A DNA stretch of 64,000 bases, taken from assembly GCF_903995425.1 (NCBI RefSeq), contig NC_050444.1, forward strand, positions 40,125,976 to 40,189,975, in the 5' to 3' direction. This document shows, in pieces, positions 1-10,348 of this stretch. The notes beneath the pieces were generated by a model. That model saw nothing but the letters and a program-made list of their open reading frames with translations. It searched no databases and had not been told where the DNA came from. The position numbers and the translations under genes are program-made. This stretch comes from Onychomys torridus. Taxonomy: Eukaryota; Chordata; Mammalia; Rodentia; Cricetidae. Numbering within the stretch: position 1 is the stretch's first letter; the number at the start of each line of letters is the position of its first letter.

Positions 1-170
1 CTCTAGGACTCCAGCATCAGACTGGGGCTACTGAGACACATCCAGTCTCGTGGACTGAACAACCTTCAGGTCCTTGACCTTCCTGTCAGCAGACAGCCAT
101 TGCTGGACTACTGGGATCTAGAGGATCAGTTCTGTTCCTCTAGAGAACCCTGACTAATACCACAGATTCC
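1..170 (-). repeat. End of an interspersed repeat, unnamed
   Basis: The segment ends TTCTGTTCCTCTAGAGAACC then CTGACTAATAC, the reverse of the 'GTATTAGT..GGG.TTTCT' start seen at about 19578. The two are probably the same old repeat family in opposite orientation. Bases 171-700 show no recognisable gene or repeat. Confidence 0.4.
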
Positions 171-817
171 AAAAATATAAATACAATCTGCTCCAGTCTG
201 TGTGTTACTTGCATGTATACGGTTTTAGGGCTGCCCATTTAGTACTGGATACTCAATCAACTGATGTGCTCTTCCCTGGCAGGAAAGCTTCCTCCCTGGA
301 GACTAGCTTTCAGGGTACCAAGAGGCTCCATATGCAAGCTTCCTAAGGAGGAAAAACAACCCACAATCCTACCCAGCTATGAACCAGAACAGTGACCAGG
401 ATGGCACAGTGACCCTAAGGGTACAATAGTGATTACCTGTCTGTCCCCAACAGCTCTCTTATTGGACTTAAGGCCCACTCAACAAGAGGGAAATCAAGAA
501 TGGCACCGGAAAACTTGCCAACTACCTGGGGCTGTGAAGTCACAGATCTTGGAGAACCAACAACTGCCACTTTAATTAAACCAGCATAATCCTACATAAT
601 CCTATAGTATAAACGACATTCTAAATTATTTCTCCTTACGCCCATAGAAAAGTATAGTTCCCATCCCACACCATAGGTCTCCCATTGGTCTGGAATAATC
701 AACTAGCTAGGCTGGAGGGCCTGTGAGCCCCCAGAATCCTCTGAGATTATAAGTGCATGCCACCAAGCCCAGCTTTTTCACAAGGCTAAAAGAAATATCA
801 TTAAAACAGGCTGCAGA

Positions 818-935
818 TGCTGGGTAGTAGTGGTGGCACACACCTTTATTCCCAGCACTGGGGAGGCAGAGGCGACCTCTCTTGATTCCAGGACAGCCAA
901 GGCTACACAAAGAAACCCTATCTCAAACCTCCTCC
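818..935 (+). repeat. B1 SINE
   Basis: Matches the B1 body: GCTGGGTAGTAGTGGTGGCA, a Pol III box region with CCCAGCACT, and a 3' end of TACACAAAGAAACCCTATCTC. The middle is shortened. Confidence 0.8.
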
Positions 936-1120
936 CCAAAAGAACAGGCTGCAGATTATTTCCTAAGTTGTGTATGAATACATATGTAGAGCTAAAGAGG
1001 CTTTATCTTAGAAACTTTGAAATGATGGTATATAGGCTAGTAACTTGTAGGTCACCTAACTAGTCCAGCTGAAATCCTGAGTTTCCATTCAGATTCAGTA
1101 AGAGACTCTGTCTTAAAAAA

Positions 1121-1290
1121 TAGAGCTGGGTGGCAGTGGTGCTCGCCTTTAATCCCAGCACTCGGGAGGCAGAGCCAGGTGGATCTCTGTGAGTTCAAGG
1201 CCAGCCTGATCTACAGAGTTAGATCCAGGACAGGAACCAAAACTATACAGAGAAACCCTGTCTCAAGAAAACAAAACAAAAAAAGGGGGG
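1121..1290 (+). repeat. B1 SINE, near full length
   Basis: Full B1 order: GAGCTGGGTGGCAGTGGTG, AATCCCAGCACTCGGGAGG, GTGAGTTCAAGGCCAGCCTG, GAAACCCTGTCTCAAG and an A-rich tail. Confidence 0.88.
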
Positions 1291-1348
1291 AGGGTAATAG
1301 AGGAAGGCACGTGCTGCTCTCATTGGCCTCCACATACATGATGAGGAA

Positions 1349-1727
1349 TGTCTCTCTGTATGCTGTGAAAATGTTGCTCTGATTGGTTGATATAAAGCTG
1401 TTTGGCCAATGGGGAGGCAGAATAAGGTTAGGCAGAACATTCTAACTGGAGAGAGAGGGAGAAGAAAAGAGAACAGACAAAACGCTGCCAGCTGCCACCA
1501 TGAGAAGCAAGACAACAAAGTAGAACTGGGAAAAGGCACCAACCACGTGGCTAAACATAGATAAGAATTAGGGGTTAATTTAAGTGTAAGAGCTAGTCAG
1601 TAATAAGCCTGAGCTATTGGCCAAACAGTTTATAAGTAATATAAGCCTCTGTGTGTTTATTGGGACCATGGGGCTGCAGTCAGAGCAGCAGGGGGACTGG
1701 GTGGGACCAGAGAAAAATTTCAGCTAC
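1349..1727 (+). mobile_element. Solo LTR (rodent ERV family), sense orientation
   Basis: Starts TGTCTCTCTGTATGCTGTG and continues with TGATTGGTTGATATAAAGCT and GGCCAATGGGGAGGC. It ends near TTTCAGCTACACA. The same family, reversed, is at 13594-14032 and related copies lie at 18214 and 26002. No internal retroviral sequence adjoins it. The 3' limit is uncertain. Confidence 0.65.
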
Positions 1728-1919
1728 ACACACATCTGCACATACCACAGATCCACAAAGAAACAGTGGTGCAAAAGATTCTTGATGTCTACAGAGGGAA
1801 AGGTAACACTGAAGACATCTCAGAGCAAGTCATGAGACCCCTCCCCTTTTACTTGTTCTTGCATTCATTAACTTCTATATTGTTGGTAACTTCAAATAGA
1901 ATAATTCATTTTCTGGTTT

Positions 1920-2320
1920 GTTTTTTCATCCTCCTCTTCCTCTTGAGACAGGGTCTCATTCTGTAACCCAGGCTGCTTCAACTCCCATTATATATTAAAT
2001 TAGTATTTACTATGGTAAGCTCATTTAAAAACTAACATAAAACTTAAGCTTTTTAAGACAGAGCCTTACTCTGGGCGTGATTAAGCACTCCTTCAGTCCT
2101 TGAGAGGTAGAGGTAGGCAGATCTCTGTGCTCTGAGTTTCAGGCCAGCCTGGTCTACCAAGAGAGTTTCAGGACAGCCAGGGCTGTTACACAAAACCCTG
2201 TTTTGAAAAAAACAACAACAACAACAACAACAACGAAAGATAGAGTCTTACTATATAGTCCTGGCTAGCCTGGAACTCACAGAGATCCACCTGCCTCCAT
2301 TATCCAATGCTGGGATTAGA
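1920..2320. repeat. Three B1 pieces and an (AAC)n tract
   Basis: Reverse B1 fragment at about 1935-1980 (GAGACAGGGTCTCATTCTGT), forward B1 at about 2072-2211 running into (AAC)n at 2212-2234, and reverse B1 fragment at about 2238-2318. All diverged. Confidence 0.7.
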
Positions 2321-2412
2321 TTTATATGCAAAGGTTTTAAAAAATAAAAAAATAAATAAAAAAACAAACAAACAAACAAACAAACAAAAAAAAAAACCCA
2401 AAAAACTAGAAG

Positions 2413-2585
2413 GGGCTGGAGAGATGGCTCAGGGGTTAAGAGCACTGGCTGCTCTTCCAGAGGTCTTGAGTTCAATTCCCAGCAACTACATGGTAGCTCA
2501 CAACCATCTATAATGAGATTTGGTGCCCTCCTCTGGAGTGCAGGCAAAACACTATATACATAATAAATAAATCTTTAAAACAAAT
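2413..2585 (+). repeat. B2 SINE
   Basis: Begins GGGGCTGGAGAGATGGCTCA with the tRNA-derived A/B boxes, continues GAGTTCAATTCCCAGCAAC and ends AATAAATAAATCTTTAAAA, the usual B2 poly(A)-signal tail. Preceded by an (AAAC)n stretch at about 2360-2390. Confidence 0.92.
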
Positions 2586-2597
2586 ATATAGCTGTGG

Positions 2598-2915
2598 GTT
2601 GCTGGGTATGGTGGCATGCACCTTTAATCCCAGCTATCAGGATTAGAAGCACAAAGATCTGAGTTTGAGGCCAGCCTAGTCTACATAGCCAAGCAGGGCA
2701 GCCCTGTCTTTAACGGGGTGGTGGCACACACTTTTAATCCCAACACTCAGGAAGCTAACGCAGATGGATCTGAGTTTAAGCCCAACCTGGTCTACAGAAT
2801 GAGTTCTTACAATCCAAGCATTTGGAAAGGACAATCGTCCATGAGTTCAAAGCTCAATTTGATCTACACAGTGAGGTCCAAGCCAACCAGAGCTACAAAG
2901 AAAGACTCTTTTTTA
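2598..2915 (+). repeat. Two diverged B1 copies in tandem
   Basis: About 2598-2715 reads GCTGGGTATGGTGGCATGCA...GCCAGCCTAGTCTACATAG. About 2716-2915 reads GGGTGGTGGCACACACTTTT, with repeated 'CCAACACT' and 'GAGTTCAAAGC' modules. Confidence 0.7.
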
Positions 2916-2984
2916 AGTTTAAGAATTCTAGCTATATTGATATTTATTTACAACTTATTACAAATGTATTTCCTAGAGGCCATA

Positions 2985-3074
2985 TGGACAGAGGGGGTAC
3001 AGAGGGGCACGCCCACTATTTAGGCTGGGATGCCGTTGCAGGCTGGTGATGTAATTAAGGACATAATCCTTACA
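2985..3074 (-). mobile_element. Partial LTR of the same family as the 23202-25637 element
   Basis: The last about 75 bp, GCACGCCCACTATTTAGGCT through AAGGACATAATCCTTACA, is nearly identical to the outer ends of the LTRs ending at 23482 and 25637. The rest of the LTR is missing. Bases 3075-3300 hold no recognised feature. Confidence 0.75.
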
Positions 3075-3315
3075 TCTATGAATTTGGGAGCCCAGACACA
3101 AGACTCAGATCCATGCCCACTGGAGGACTCAGAGCACTAATTTCCCTTGTCAGCTTCTGTTTTACTCTTCTTCAGAATTTAACTGAAAGTCCTGTAAAAC
3201 CCATTGCAGCCATAAAATATTCTCATTGTCCTTAATAAAGGTTTGATTCTTTTGAAAATTCAAAAACAAAAAACAAATGTATTTTCCTAGCTTAACTTAA
3301 TTTTCTTGCTGTCTT

Positions 3316-3318
<3 letters not shown>

Positions 3319-3363
<45 letters not shown>

Positions 3364-3520
3364 TTGTTTTTTTGTTTTTCGAGACAGGGTTTCTCCATGT
3401 AGTTTTGGTGTTTGATCTGGATCTGGCTCTGTAGACCAGGCTGTCCTCAAACTCACAGAGATCTGCCTGCCTCTGCCTCCCAGTGCTGGGATTAAAGGCG
3501 TGCGCCACCGCCGCCCGGTC
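3319..3520 (-). repeat. (CA)n microsatellite followed by full B1, reverse
   Basis: (CA)n lies at about 3319-3360. The B1 at 3362-3520 reads GAGACAGGGTTTCTCCATGT through GGGATTAAAGGCGTGCGCCA to CCGCCCGG. Confidence 0.9.
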
Positions 3521-3767
3521 TATCTTTTATACTTTAACAGCTAGCTTATGCTAGTCAAATGCAGTTCCATAAACTACTGTTAAATGATTACAAATATTTG
3601 TACATTTACTTGGTGACAATGGCTTTCAGTGTGACTGCTAATAACTGAAGTTTCATAAATGAAGGACCTACTTGCAAGATGGCAGAGTCTGGTTCCTAAA
3701 CAACAGTAAGAGCGTACTCCCTGCTGACTGACTTCAGGCTATTTTACTAGCCATTCTGCTTTCAAGG

Positions 3768-4400
3768 GTGGGTGTAATGTCAGTGACAGCTCAGCGGGTA
3801 AAGGAGCCTGCTGCCAAGCATGATGACCTGAGTTTGATCCCTGAGACTAACTACATGGTCAGAGAAAACCCATATGTTGTCTACTGACCACACACCCACA
3901 CACAAATGCAATAAAAAATTAAAAATTATTTTGAAAAAGAAGGTAGAAGAAATCTATTTACAATTATATACAACAAAGTTTGACTATTTCTGTAAAGTGC
4001 TTGCAAACTAGGAAGCAGATGGGCGGTGGTGATGCACACCTGTAATCTCATCCCTCAGGAGGCAGAGGCTCAGTGAGTTCGAGGCCAGCCTGATCTACAG
4101 GGGGAGTTCCAGGACAGCAAGGGCTACACAGAGAAACCCTGTCTAGAGATAAAATAAAGAAGCCCAAAGTCAGCCACATATTGTGGCACCTGCCTATAAT
4201 CCCTGTACTTGGAAAAATAAAGTGTTTGAGGCCAGACTGGGCAACAAATGGCTAGCCTGGAATACACAGCAAGATCTTGCATCTATAATCCTAGCACTAG
4301 AGAAACAAGCAAGGAGTCTCTGTAAGTTCAAGACTATTCTGGTCTATGTATCAACCTGTAAGCCAGCAAGGTCTTCCTAGTGAGACTTTGGCTCAAATGG
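3768..4400 (+). repeat. B2-like SINE, B1, and B1-derived fragments
   Basis: B2-like at about 3768-3955 (GACAGCTCAGCGGGTAAAGG, tail AATAAAAAATTAAAA). B1 at about 4018-4160 (GGGCGGTGGTGATGCACACC...GAGAAACCCTGTCTAGAG). Diverged B1-type sequence follows to about 4400. No gene; bases 3521-3767 show nothing. Confidence 0.75.
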
Positions 4401-4559
4401 AGAGAGGGGGATGGGGAGCAGCCAGAACTGTCAAACTTTTCTTGTAACTAGATAGTAATTCTTTTAAGTCTGTCACAACCTCCGTGACTATATCATTGTA
4501 ATGTAGAAGCAGTCACACACTATGAAAATAAATGTGACTGGATTCCAATAAAAGGTTAT

Positions 4560-4885
4560 TTATGGAGTTGGGAGTGGTGGCTGAGGCAGGAGGGTGACCT
4601 AAGAGTTGTAGGCAGCTCAGCCTCCCTAATCTACATAGTGCATTCCACCCCAGGCTGGAGTAAAAGACACAACCCTGTCTCAAAAAAAAAAAAAAAAAAG
4701 AAAGCCAGTGCTAAATTTCCAAGTGTCGTGAAATATCCCCCCTTTTCCCCCTGAGAGTGGTGAAGCAAGCCTTAAACTTTGCACTTGGGAGGTGGAGGGA
4801 GGGGGATCAGAACTTCCAGGCCATCTTCAACTATATCGCTAGGTGAAGGCCAGAATGGGTTACATCAGACCAGTCCCAAAACAAA
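4560..4885 (+). repeat. Diverged B1-type SINE fragments with poly(A)
   Basis: About 4565-4699 is B1-like, ending CCCTGTCTCAAAA with a 19-nt A tract at 4681-4699. A second degraded copy lies at about 4745-4885. Directly upstream of the CpG island. Confidence 0.55.
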
Positions 4886-4939
4886 CCATCGGAGGGGAAA
4901 GTCTGTTTAGTCTGACTGCTGATCGGTCTACTTCGCAAA

Positions 4940-5600
4940 CTGCGCACGCTTAGGAGGGGAGTGCAGGGCGGCGAGCCGTCACTGGCAGGAACGTGGGGCC
5001 AGGTGGAGCAGGTTGAACGTCCTGGGTCGCCGCGCTCCGCGCCCCCAGCCTGGACCCAGCGAGGACGAGCACCGCGGAGATCCCCGCCTGGCGGCCGGCG
5101 CCCGAGGCTGCACCGACGGCGGGGGGATGGGAGCCAGGCCGGCGGCCCGCGGAGCTCAGCGAGCCCGGCGCGGGTGAGGCGGCAGGCTGCCCTCCGCTCC
5201 GGGCTCCGGCGGCCTCCCTCCCGCTCGCCGTCTTCCCGCGCCGCGCTCCGGTCTCCGCCCTAACCCGCACGCCGCCGTCCAGCTCAGGGTGGCAGCCATT
5301 CCCCGCCGCCCTCGCCAACCGCTTTTCCCCGTCCCCGACCCCCACTCACCTCCGCGGCGCCGCAGCCTGCACCTTCCCGGACGACTCAGCCTTCCAGATT
5401 GGCCGTCCCGGGACCTTATGCCAATCAGCCAATCCCCGCCCCTGGCCGGGCCCAGGCTGACCAGTGAGCGGCTCGCTGCGGCCTGGGGGCGGGCTCAGGA
5501 GGGCGGGCCGAAGGCGTGTCTGCCTCCCCCGCGAGCGGCGCCGGCTACCTTTCCGGGTCTCTGTGCGCACGCGCGGAGCACAGTAAGGGGCGTGGTGCTT
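4940..5600 (-). promoter_or_regulatory. MTFR1: CpG-island promoter of a minus-strand gene, probably MTFR1
   Basis: A GC-rich, CpG-dense island in otherwise repeat-filled DNA. ATTGG lies at 5398-5402, CCAAT at 5421-5425 and 5429-5433, and a GC box at 5434-5442. A clean minus-strand donor lies at 5349. ARMC1 is 27 kb away, and MTFR1 is its divergent neighbour in human and mouse. MTFR1 makes a mitochondrial fission regulator. The assignment rests on gene order only; no MTFR1 protein sequence is visible. Confidence 0.6.
5350..5397 (-). other. MTFR1: Candidate noncoding first exon of the minus-strand gene (MTFR1?)
   Basis: The minus strand has a donor reading GCGGAG|GTGAGTGGGG, with the last exon base at 5350. 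The CCAAT and GC boxes lie just upstream in transcription direction (5398-5442). The 5' end is set arbitrarily before the first CCAAT box. The next exon would be outside the window. Confidence 0.4.
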
Positions 5601-5949
5601 TGTGTGAATGGTGCTTTGTGTCTTCAGGGCTCCTTGGCGCGGTTACTTTTGTTGGGAAACTTCGCCCCGTAAGGGTGTAGGGAGACCCACATTCCGTGTG
5701 TAGTCGAAAGTGTGTGCCCGCTGGAAGGAGCTGGGTCTTTAGCCTCACCTAGCCTGTGTCGAGCCCCTTCTCATCCCACGCGCGCTCGGTGGGGACCTGC
5801 GTTGGCCAGGCCGATCTGTGTTTCCGGCCTCCCATCCCGGATGTCTGTTCTGGAGAAGTAGGAATGCGGGGCTGCTCAGAGGGAATGAAGAGTTTACTTT
5901 CCTGCCGTCCGTGCCCCCCACCTCAAAGTCGGCCTAATTGGTGCACTTT

Positions 5950-5992
5950 GGTCTGGTTGGTTGGTTGGTTGGTTTGGTTTGGTTTGGTTTGG

Positions 5993-6024
<32 letters not shown>

Positions 6025-6165
6025 TCCCAAGACAGGGTTTCTCTGCGTAGTCTTGGCTGTCCCAGAACGCGCTCTGTAGACCGGGCTTGGCTTTGAACCC
6101 ACGGAGATACGCCTGTCTCTTCCACAGGTGTTAAAGGCGTGGGCCACCACAGCCAGAGTGCTTGT
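5950..6165 (-). repeat. GGTT/GTTTT-rich tract and B1, reverse
   Basis: (GGTT)n, (GGTTT)n and (GTTTT)n tracts at about 5956-6025 are the mutated A-tail of the B1 at about 6028-6165 (AAGACAGGGTTTCTCTGCGT). Confidence 0.85.
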
Positions 6166-6339
6166 GCACGTGCTTTTTAATGAATGGCTATTCTGAGACC
6201 CCCTAGATTTCAAATAACCTTTGTGACAATATGACCTCTCCGTGTCTAATTAGCCATAAGCAGCATGGTAATGTGTGTGGGCGCGATAAAACATGAATAT
6301 GGAGGGAAAAACCTATCAGTATTTCAAAAGGCTGTTGCT

Positions 6340-6480
6340 AGTTGGGCGTGGTGGCCGGTGCCTGTAATCCCAGCAGTTTGGAGATCTGGAGTTGAAGGCA
6401 GGCCAGCCTAAGCCACTGGAAAGAAACCTTAAGTCCCCCCACATACACCACCAAAACAAAAAACAAAACAAAACAAAAAA
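6340..6480 (+). repeat. Truncated B1 with A-rich tail
   Basis: GTTGGGCGTGGTGGCCGGTG, AATCCCAGCAGTTTGGAG, then a degraded half and an (AAAAC)n tail. Confidence 0.7.
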
Positions 6481-7384
6481 CAGGGGAGAGGCTGTTGCTA
6501 CTTCGTCTTTTCTCTTACCCCTCTCTTTGGCAGCTGATTCTGAAGCTCTCTGGAGCACTGGTGTTCTTGCCCAGGATGGCCTAGTTCCTCCTGGCTAGGG
6601 CATTGTATTTCAGCAAGAGCTTCTTTTCAGTTACTCAGTAATGGCTTGTTGGGAGCCCACTATGACAGTACAAAGTTGGTTTTTTGTTTTTTGGTGGTGT
6701 TTTTTGTTTTGTTTTGTTTTTTAAACTTTGAACCACACCCTGAGATAAAGATAAGGTTACCACCACGTGTGATCAGATGTTATAATGCAAGTACAAAAGG
6801 GCCAGGAAACCATGACCAAGCCTGGGGGTGGGAGGCCTCAGAACAGTTCAGAGAGGAGTGAGTGCTTGGTCTGAGGCTGGGTGAAAGCTGCTGAGTTGAG
6901 CTGGTGGGGGCAACAGACAGGCAGGAGTGGCTTTCCTGGCAGTGGTGTCTTGCTTCTGAAATACTTGTAGGATTTCCTGCTAAGCTAACAGTTGTTTAGA
7001 AGCTCCGACCACCAGCAGTGTGACCCACGGGCAACGCCTGGCTGTGTGACACCAGTGGCCTGTTATCCTCTGTGTCTGAAAAGGGGGTGTCTGAAAGCGC
7101 CCCTGAACTGGAGATTGGTTAGAACCTGTTTTTTTTTTTTTTTTCTTTCTTCCCTTCCTTCACACCTTGCTTTATCCTCAAGTGCCCTAGAGGGGCCCTG
7201 GACTTTTTGAATGTCTGGATGAAGGAGAGATGGCTTAAACCTGATCAATTTCATCATAAGGTATTGTTGTTTCTCCCAATAATGGAATTATTTCTAAGAA
7301 CTCTGACCCAGCTGTGTGCCATCTCAGTAGTGTGACACAAACCCTGGTGAAGGCAAAAGAGTCTGAAATAAGATGAGCGCAAAG
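6481..7384. other. Intergenic stretch without recognised genes
   Basis: Contains T-rich simple tracts (about 6677-6722, 7129-7145) and single-copy-looking sequence. No splice-flanked open frame or repeat was identified. Confidence 0.5.
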
Positions 7385-7413
7385 CTACACAGAGAAACCC
7401 TGTCTCGAAAAAC

Positions 7414-7449
<36 letters not shown>

Positions 7450-7450
7450 T
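7385..7450 (+). repeat. B1 3' end with (AAT)n tail
   Basis: AGCTACACAGAGAAACCCTG then TCTCGAAAAAC and (AAT)n to about 7449. Only the last about 30 bp of the B1 remain. Confidence 0.75.
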
Positions 7451-7668
7451 TGAGACAGGAACTGACCTAGGAGAAAGTCCTGCAGTCATTACCTTTTTAA
7501 ACTATTAAACTTTGCTTTTTGAAAGAAATAAAAATATTTTGTAATAATTTTAGTTTTACAGAAAAGTGGCAAAGGGTAGAAAAAAACTCTGGTGTTCTCT
7601 TCACCCAGTGTCCCCTAATCTTACATTTACAGAGTTAGAAATCCAGCACTCAGACATTATTACTGACC

Positions 7669-8036
7669 TGGCTGGTTGACACAGCTAGAGTCATGAGAGA
7701 GGAAAGATCCTCAGGTGAGAAAATGCCTCCATAAGATCCAGCTGTAAGGCATTTTCTCAATTAGTGATTGATGGGGGAGGGCCCAGCCCCGTGTGGGTGG
7801 GGCCATCCCTGGGCTGGTGGTCCTGGGTTTTAGCGAACCAAGGGAAGCAAGCCATTAAGCAGCAGCCCCCATTGCCTCTGCATCAGCTTCTGCCTCTAGG
7901 TTCCTGCCTGCTTGAGTTTATGTCCTGACTTCCTTTGGTGCTGAATGTGGAAGTGTAAGCCAAATAAACCCTTTGCTCTCCAACTTGCTTTATGGTCATG
8001 GTGTTTCACTGCAGCAATAGAAACCCTGACTAAGAT
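7669..8036 (+). repeat. Interspersed repeat family R (copy 1 of 4), unnamed
   Basis: Marked by TTGACACAGCTAGAGTCATG, CATTTTCTCAATTAGTGATT, a GGGCCCAGCCCCGTGTGGGTG block, GCCAAATAAACCCTTTGCTC and AGCAATAGAAACCCTGACTA. Other copies lie at about 17000-17762, 21825-22336 and 27596-27985, all in the same orientation. I know the sequence as a common rodent repeat but cannot name it safely. Confidence 0.75.
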
Positions 8037-8099
8037 AATTACTGAAAAAATTCCAGGCTTTTATTAAGGTTTTATTTATTTTTGTTTTAGAGTTAATTA

Positions 8100-8285
8100 T
8101 TGATTTTTATTTTATATGCTTTGGTATTTTGCCTCCATGTACATTTCTGTGAGGGTGTTAGGTCCTCTGGAATTGGAATTACAGTCAGCTGTGAGCTGCC
8201 ATGTGGATACTGGGAATTGAACCTGGGTCCTCTGGAAGCACAGCCAGTGCTCTTAACCGCCGAGCCATCTATCTCTCCAGCGCTA
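8100..8285 (-). repeat. B2 SINE, reverse
   Basis: Ends with the reversed B2 head CCGAGCCATCTATCTCTCCAG; the middle has ACTGGGAATTGAACCTGGGT. Confidence 0.85.
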
Positions 8286-8388
8286 CTCAGGTTTTATTTA
8301 TGCAAAGACTGAAGGCTGCACTTAGTCATACAATCACCTTCGTCTCCTCTGGTACTTTCTTAGTCTTACATTTCATGACTTTGACATG

Positions 8389-8684
8389 ACTGTTACAGTT
8401 TTTTTGTTTTTGTTTTTGTTTTTTTTTTGAGCTGAGGATCAAACTCAGGGCCTTGCACTTGCTAGGCAAGCGCTCTACCACTGAGCTAAATCCCCAACCC
8501 TTTTTTGTTTGTTTGTTTGTTTTGTTTTTCAAGACAGGGTTTCTCTGTGTAGCTTTGCGCCTTTCCTGGAACTTACATGGTAGCCCAGGCTGGCCCCAAA
8601 CTCACAGAGATCTGCCTGCCTCTGCCTCCAGAGTGCTGGGATTACAGGCATACGCCACCACCGCCTGGCAACTGTTACAGTTTT
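8389..8684 (-). repeat. B1-ID composite SINE flanked by a 14-bp target duplication
   Basis: ACTGTTACAGTTTT occurs at 8389-8402 and again at 8671-8684. Between them, on the minus strand, lie a full B1 (about 8670 to 8520) with the cricetid-type CTTTGCGCCTTTCCTGGAAC, a T-rich linker, and an ID element (8500 to 8429). Either an ID landed in the B1 tail or the pair moved together. Confidence 0.88.
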
Positions 8685-8829
8685 GAGGCATATAATCAGG
8701 AATTGTAAAACACTTCCTGATTTGAATATGTCTGGTATTTTTTATATAAATAGATTATGATTTGAGGAAAATGCTACATATAGAGATACCTGACTCACAT
8801 AATACCAAAGGGATCATGTTAGCAGGGAT

Positions 8830-9460
8830 GTTTTGGCCAGCTGAGCATGGCAGTTTTTGCTAGTTTCTTCACTTGTATGGTTGCACTCTTTGGTTGTATG
8901 ATATTTTGTTTGTGTTCTAATAAAGCTTGCCTGGATATCAGAGTGTGGAGCCAGCCACTAGTTAACCATAGAGGCCAGGCAGAGGTGGCACACCCCTTTA
9001 ATCCCAGCCCTTGGGAGGAGGAAGCAGGAAGATCGGGAGTTAAAGGCCACCCTGGGCTACATTGATTGAACCAGTCTAAAAGAGAAGCAGAGCCAGACAG
9101 TGGTGGTGCACGCTGCCTTTGATCCCAGCACTAGGGATGTGGAAACAGGAATGTAAGAGGAACATAAGGTGGGAAGAGACAGGGTCTCAGCCCCCCATTC
9201 GGTCAGAGGATCTGAAGAGGTAAGAAGTGGCTGTGGCTGCTGCTCCGCAGCTCTGATCTTTCACCCTAATATTTGACTCCAGGTTTTTGTTTTGTTTTGA
9301 GCTGAGGACCGAACCCAGGGCCTTGCGCTTGCTAGGCAAGCACTCTACCACTGAGCTAAATCCCCAACCCGACTCCAGGTTTTATTAATAAGACTAACTA
9401 GGACCACACCTCACTAGTTCTGCCTACATTTTAGAGGACTGCAGGATGAGGCCTCAACTC
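8830..9460 (+). mobile_element. LTR-like element carrying B1-type modules, interrupted by an ID
   Basis: Contains TTGTGTTCTAATAAAGCTTG, CCACTAGTTAACCATAGAGG, two embedded B1-like stretches (about 8972-9075 and 9093-9150), ATAAGGTGGGAAGAGACAGG and GACTCCAGGTTTTATTAATA. A reversed relative is at about 12590-12910. The B1 pieces seem to belong to the element itself. Family name not assigned. Confidence 0.6.
9299..9370 (-). repeat. ID SINE with perfect 13-bp target duplication
   Basis: tRNA-Ala-derived ID core (GAGCTGAGGACCGAACCCAG... CTAAATCCCCAACCC read on +). GACTCCAGGTTTT flanks it at 9275-9287 and 9371-9383. The short, near-consensus copy implies a recent insertion. Confidence 0.93.
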
Positions 9461-9898
9461 TTGAAAGGGCATACCCAAGTACATTACTACATTATTTGGA
9501 ATTCTATTATAAGAAAAATTTGCCTCTTTTCCTTATTTCTATTCAATCATTAATGTAGACTTACATATGTATGTGTCATTTTAAATTTATCTTGTGATTT
9601 TTATTTCTTTGCTCAAAGCACTCATGAAGCTCTTTTATGTCGTTTTTTGTGGCCAGTTTGCTTTTTGGTTATGCCCTTTCTTCTAGAACTGCAGGATGCT
9701 ATGGGCTTATTTTGTGTATTTCTTGCCCCAAGCCCTACCATCAGCCCTTTCTCTGAAGAGCCCTAGAATGGTGTTTAAAAACCAAGGCTTAGGTACCGAG
9801 TATCCTGGTCACTGCTGGAATGTATATGAATTTAGACTTGTGACCTGACAAAACTGATATATTTTCACTATGTTGTTTTGTTTTGTTTTTTAATTATT
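9461..9898. other. Single-copy-looking intergenic DNA
   Basis: No recognised repeat, splice-flanked exon or conserved frame. Confidence 0.45.
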
Positions 9899-9900
9899 TG

Positions 9901-10085
9901 ATGGGCTGGAGAGATGGTTAAGAGCTCTGGCTGCTCTTCCAGAGGTCCTGAGTTCAATTCTCAGCAACCACATGGTGCCTCACAACCCTCTATAATGGGA
10001 TCTGATGCCCTCTTCTGGCAAGTAGGCATATATGCAGATAGAACTCTCATGTATGTAAAATACATAAATAAATATTTTAAAAGAA
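9901..10085 (+). repeat. B2 SINE, full length
   Basis: GATGGGCTGGAGAGATGGTT, CTTCCAGAGGTCCTGAGTTC, tail AAATAAATATTTTAAAAGA. Confidence 0.93.
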
Positions 10086-10089
10086 TTGT

Positions 10090-10348
10090 TTGTATTTGTG
10101 TATATCTGTATGAATATGTGGCCTGTGCGTTGTGTGCAGAAGCCAAGAAGAGACATGAGGTGGCGTCTAATACTGTTCAACTATTCCTTTGAGGCAAGTT
10201 CTCTCCTTGAATCTGGGGCTTGCATTTTCTTAGCCAGGCTACCTCAAAGCTGGGGTTACATGTGGCTTGTTAGGTGGGTCCTGAGGTCTGAACTCTTCCC
10301 ATGATTGCACAGCAAGTCTCTTAACTGCTGAGCCATCTCTCCAGCCTC
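10090..10348 (-). repeat. B2/B3-type SINE, reverse
   Basis: Ends AACTGCTGAGCCATCTCTCC, the reversed SINE head; the body is diverged, with TCTTAGCCAGGCTACCTCAA inserted or divergent. Confidence 0.65.

Noticed and set aside
4950..5672. Long open frames of 74-131 codons on both strands in the first CpG island
   Set aside because: GC-rich DNA lacks stop codons. The frames overlap on opposite strands, are Pro/Arg/Ala/Gly-rich, and match no family.
8429..8500. A functional tRNA gene at the ID elements
   Set aside because: ID is tRNA-Ala-derived but lacks an intact cloverleaf and carries an A-rich tail and target duplications; these are SINEs.
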